64,000 bases of DNA from Pseudomonas sp. TCU-HL1 (GTDB taxonomy: Bacteria; Pseudomonadota; Gammaproteobacteria; Pseudomonadales; Pseudomonadaceae): assembly GCF_001708505.1 (NCBI RefSeq), contig NZ_CP015992.1, forward strand, positions 5,084,001 to 5,148,000. The letters are read 5' to 3'. Of the stretch, positions 61,180-64,000 are shown piece by piece. The notes under the pieces were generated by a model. The model had not been told where the DNA came from and did no database searches. It worked only from the letters and a program-made list of their open reading frames with translations. Made by a program: the position numbers and the translations under genes. The first letter of the stretch is position 1. Each line of letters opens with the position of its first letter.

Positions 61180-62364
61180 ATGACCATAGCGCCTCTGTAC
61201 ATCTCGCTGATCAGCGAAACCTTCCTGCCCGAAGTCAACGGCGTGGCCAACACCCTTGGCCGCCTCTGCGACGGCCTGCGCGCCGCCGGTCACCGGCTGC
61301 AACTGGTGCGCCCGCGCCAGGCCTGCGACCAGGGCCGCCGGAGCGACGATGACCTGCTGCTGATCCGCGGGTGGCCGCTGCCGGGTTACCCCGGCCTGCA
61401 ATGGGGTCAGTCCTGCCTGCACAAGCTGTTGCGCCGCTGGCGCCAGCGCAAGCCGGATGTGCTCTACATCGCAACCGAAGGCCCACTCGGCTTATCCGCC
61501 CTGCGCGCTGCACGGCGCCTGGGGATTCCCGTGGTGAGTGGCTTTCACACCAATTTCCAGCAGTACACCGGGCATTACGGCGTAGGTCTGCTCACCCGGC
61601 TGCTGACCAACTACCTGCGCTGGTTCCACAACGCCACGCGGCTGACCCTGGTGCCCAGCGTCAGCCAGTTGCAGGACCTCACCCGACGCGGCTTCGAGCG
61701 CCTGCAACTGCTGTCCCGTGGCGTCGATGGCCAGTTGTTCAATCCAGCCCGGCGCTGCCCCGAGCTGCGCGCGCAGTGGGGCCTGGGCGAGCAGGACATC
61801 GCGGTGTTCCATGTTGGCCGGCTGGCGCCGGAGAAAAACCTCGTTCTGCTCGGCAAAACCTTCCAGCACCTTCAGGAACGTTTTCCACAGTTTCACCTGA
61901 AGCTGATCGTGGTGGGTGACGGACCGCAACGCGCCCAGCTCCAGCGCACCCTGCCAGACGCCATTTTCTGCGGTGTGCAACGCGGCGAAGAACTGGCCCG
62001 GCATTACGCCTCGGGCGACCTGTTCCTGTTCCCCAGCCTTTCGGAAACCTTTGGCAACGTCGTGCTCGAAGCCCTGGCGTCGGGCCTGGCGGTGGTGGCC
62101 TTCGACCAGGCTGCCGCCGCCCAGCATATCCGTCACGGCCACAACGGGTCCCTGGCGCTACCCGATGAACCGGGAAGCTTCGTCGAGGCCGCCACCTGGC
62201 TGCTGGAAGACCCGGAACGCCTGCGCCGCGTGCGTCTGAACGCACGCATGCACGCCGGCCGCCAAGGCTGGGAAACAATCGTCCAGCAGTTCGAGCAATA
62301 CCTGCTGCACGCCCGCCGGCCGGAGCCAGAAGTCCCCCTGGGCCGAACGCTGCCACCGACCTAG
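61180..62364 (+). CDS. GT4-family glycosyltransferase
   Basis: A 394-residue GT-B glycosyltransferase. The N-terminal ISLISETFLPEVNGVANTLG is typical of MgtA/PimB-type mannosyltransferases, and the donor-site E-x7-E is ETFGNVVLE in FPSLSETFGNVVLEALASG. It likely uses a nucleotide sugar such as GDP-mannose and acts on a lipid at the membrane. Single gene following cysZ by 91 bp. The acceptor is not known. Confidence 0.85.
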   Translation: MTIAPLYISLISETFLPEVNGVANTLGRLCDGLRAAGHRLQLVRPRQACDQGRRSDDDLLLIRGWPLPGYPGLQWGQSCLHKLLRRWRQRKPDVLYIATEGPLGLSALRAARRLGIPVVSGFHTNFQQYTGHYGVGLLTRLLTNYLRWFHNATRLTLVPSVSQLQDLTRRGFERLQLLSRGVDGQLFNPARRCPELRAQWGLGEQDIAVFHVGRLAPEKNLVLLGKTFQHLQERFPQFHLKLIVVGDGPQRAQLQRTLPDAIFCGVQRGEELARHYASGDLFLFPSLSETFGNVVLEALASGLAVVAFDQAAAAQHIRHGHNGSLALPDEPGSFVEAATWLLEDPERLRRVRLNARMHAGRQGWETIVQQFEQYLLHARRPEPEVPLGRTLPPT

Positions 62365-62454
62365 GCGAACGCCGCTGGCGTCGCCGCGTAAGCCAGGTGA
62401 CCCCAACGACAACGCACGGTCCGTAGAAGGTTGGTGCGGGCCACGCTGGTTCGA

Positions 62455-62551
62455 GCGCAGCGAGGCCCAACGATGGAGTGTTGGGCTTCGTACCTCAGCC
62501 CAACCTACATGAGGCCCGAGCCGGATAAAGCAGAGGCCCCGCATCCGTGGG
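62455..62551. repeat. TTGGGCTTCGTAC-type repeat and terminator hairpin
   Basis: GCCCAACGATGG then TTGGGCTTCGTACCTCAGCC and CCCAACCTAC form an inverted array like the one near 58857. A GCCCCGCATCCGTGGGGC hairpin (62534-62551) lies next to the OYE gene end. Convergent junction. Confidence 0.65.
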
Positions 62552-62565
62552 GCTCCTTCATCGAC

Positions 62566-63675
62566 TTACACCAGACTCGCCAGCGCATCCCGGCTGAAGG
62601 GCAGGATGTCCTGCATGCGGCCTTCACGCACTTTCACTGCCCAGTCCGGGTCCACCAGCAGGGCGCGGCCCACGGCGACCAGATCGAACTCTTCCTTGTT
62701 CAGGCGTTCCAGCAAGCCTTCGATATTCGCCGGCTGGGCGACCTTATCGGTTTTGACCATGAACTGCAGGAACTCGCCATCCAGGCCGACGCTGCCGACG
62801 GTGATGGTGGGCTTGCCGGTGAGCTGGCGGGTCCAGCCGGCCAGGTTGAGGTCGGAGCCGTCGAACTCCGGCTCCCAGAAGCGGCGGGTGGAGCAGTGGA
62901 AGATATCCACACCGGCCTCGGACAGCGGCTTGAGGAAGTCACCCAGGGCTTCGGCAGTCTGCACGAGGCGGGCGGTGTAGTCCTGCTGCTTCCACTGGGA
63001 GAAGCGGAAGACCACCGGGTAATCCGGGCCCACGGCAGCGCGGATAGCCTGGACGACCTCGATGGCGAAGCGCGAACGGTTGGCCAGGCTGCCACCGTAT
63101 TCGTCGGTGCGCTGGTTGGTGCCTTCCCAGAAGAACTGGTCGATCAGGTAACCGTGGGCGCCGTGGATTTCCACGCCGTCCATGCCGATGGCCTTGGCAT
63201 CACGAGCGGCCTGCGCGTAGGCGGCGACCACGTCCTGGATATCTTGTTTGGTCATGCCATGGACCACCGCCTGGCCGTCCTTCAGCTTTTCCATCGGGCC
63301 GTAGCCCGGAACGCTGGCATCCGGCTCGGTGCCCAGGCGACGCACATTGCCCACGTGCCAGAGCTGCGGCACGATGCGACCGCCTTCGGCATGCACCGCG
63401 TCTACCACCGCCTTCCAGCCAGCCAGGGCGTCCTCACCGAAGAAGCGCGGCACATGGGGATAGCCGTTGGCGGCCTGGTGGCCGATGGTGGTGCCCTCGG
63501 TGATGATCAGGCCGACACCGGCGGCGGCGCGACGGCGGTAGTACTCCACCACCTTGGCGTTGGGCACGCCGCCCGGGGAGAAGGAGCGGGTCATGGGCGC
63601 CATCACCACGCGGGTGGGCAGTTCCAGGCCGCCAAGGCGGAAGGGTGCGAAAAGGGCTTGTACGGGAGCGGTCAT
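62566..63675 (-). CDS. Old-yellow-enzyme-family alkene/NADH:flavin oxidoreductase (NemA-like)
   Basis: A 369-residue OYE flavoprotein, beta-barrel. FPFRLGGLELPTRVVMAPMT-like start and VEIHGAHGYLIDQFF are FMN/substrate motifs; the active Tyr lies in the FRFSQWKQQDY area, and the His pair in GAHGYL. GGAG lies 7 bases before the start at 63675. It reduces activated alkenes, nitroesters or quinones. It is 57 bp downstream of a TetR-family gene on the same strand, like nemRA. Confidence 0.88.
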   Translation of the reverse strand: MTAPVQALFAPFRLGGLELPTRVVMAPMTRSFSPGGVPNAKVVEYYRRRAAAGVGLIITEGTTIGHQAANGYPHVPRFFGEDALAGWKAVVDAVHAEGGRIVPQLWHVGNVRRLGTEPDASVPGYGPMEKLKDGQAVVHGMTKQDIQDVVAAYAQAARDAKAIGMDGVEIHGAHGYLIDQFFWEGTNQRTDEYGGSLANRSRFAIEVVQAIRAAVGPDYPVVFRFSQWKQQDYTARLVQTAEALGDFLKPLSEAGVDIFHCSTRRFWEPEFDGSDLNLAGWTRQLTGKPTITVGSVGLDGEFLQFMVKTDKVAQPANIEGLLERLNKEEFDLVAVGRALLVDPDWAVKVREGRMQDILPFSRDALASLV

Positions 63676-63732
63676 GGGTTCTCCTGTGGCCGGCCATATG
63701 ACCGGTCGTCTCGGTTTCAAGGCATTGAAAAA

Positions 63733-64000
63733 TCATGCCCGAAGCAGCAGCTCCAGGCGGTCGACGAAAGCGTTCATGGGGGCCGTGCCGCCGCCCACCT
63801 TCAAGCGCGTAAGCACGCCTTGCCAGGCATTGGTGATAAAGGCGGCGAGGTTGGCGCAATCTTCATCGGCGCGCAGCTCACCGGCGGCCACGGCGTCTTC
63901 CAGGCAGGCCTGGAGGATGTCCACCGAGCCCTGCAGGATGCTCTCCACCTGCTCGCCGATGGCGGGCGACAACTCGGCCATCTCGAAACCGAGGCTGCCG
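63733..64000 (-). CDS. TetR-family regulator, C-terminal part (cut by window end)
   Basis: The last 88 residues of a TetR-type repressor; the N-terminal helix-turn-helix lies beyond the window. The visible ligand-domain helices include GSLGFEMAELSPAIGEQVES, CLEDAVAAGELRADEDCANL and AAFITNAWQGVLTRLKVGGG. The last pattern is common in NemR/XenR-like regulators. It likely represses the OYE gene that follows. Confidence 0.82.
   Translation of the reverse strand, partial: GSLGFEMAELSPAIGEQVESILQGSVDILQACLEDAVAAGELRADEDCANLAAFITNAWQGVLTRLKVGGGTAPMNAFVDRLELLLRA

Noticed and set aside
61196..61201. TGTACA in the glycosyltransferase gene as a further PplR-type site
   Set aside because: It lies in coding sequence and has no second half at 11-12 bases.

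Overview
The window reads as chromosome of a high-GC Pseudomonas sensu lato. Protein content and gene order resemble two P. aeruginosa PAO1 segments as I remember them: bifA through the groESL/fxsA neighbourhood (about PA4367-PA4389), then the yebG/leucine dehydrogenase/pterin neighbourhood (about PA3413-PA3441). Pseudomonas-type palindromic repeats (REPs) fill most 3' junctions. The species cannot be fixed from sequence reading alone. No rRNA, tRNA, CRISPR array, phage or complete insertion sequence was seen.

Layout. 1-8.9 kb: 3' part of a BifA-like c-di-GMP phosphodiesterase, a GIDE/EF-hand membrane protein and lemA, then an iron-related periplasmic group (imelysin IcmP with a possible Fur site, di-heme protein, second imelysin, DUF1513). 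9.4-15.5 kb: a chemoreceptor and a MexVW-like RND pump. 15.5-15.8 kb: a 255-bp element with 20-bp terminal inverted repeats. 15.8-19.5 kb: a colR-colS-methyltransferase-inaA-small secreted protein operon. 19.6-24 kb: groES-groEL with a sigma-32 promoter, fxsA, a HugZ-like protein and an SDR. 24.4-25.8 kb: a C39-like lipoprotein peptidase paired with a small membrane protein. 25.9-33.2 kb: a cell-surface-signalling iron uptake island (ECF sigma, FecR, TonB receptor) and a divergent Fur-box-controlled inner-membrane set (DUF3649, PepSY, DUF3325).

33.4-43 kb: DUF3509, PsiE, LexA-box-controlled yebG, an operon for leucine dehydrogenase and the E1 alpha, E1 beta and E2 subunits of a 2-oxoacid dehydrogenase, a SirB1-family protein and a MalT-like LuxR regulator. 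43-52.4 kb: DUF1329/DUF1302 envelope pair, a SnoaL-AraC fusion regulator, FAD oxidoreductase and cupin genes, and a lipid-type SDR/hydrolase/aldolase group. 52.6-58.1 kb: flavodoxin, then a blue-light module: a short LOV photoreceptor convergent with a MerR/LitR-type regulator that lacks the B12 ligands, beside folM-folE-folX. Two near-identical TGTACA-containing sites precede folM. 58.2-64 kb: glycolipid-binding-like protein, trxB, cysZ, a glycosyltransferase and a nemRA-like pair cut by the window end.

The most attractive system is the LOV/LitR pair physically joined to the monapterin/tetrahydropterin genes, which suggests blue-light control of pterin synthesis. Other points of interest are the element apparently lodged in the mexW terminator, REP insertions that supply stop codons, and the C39 peptidase whose neighbour carries a Gly-Gly motif just before its membrane segment.
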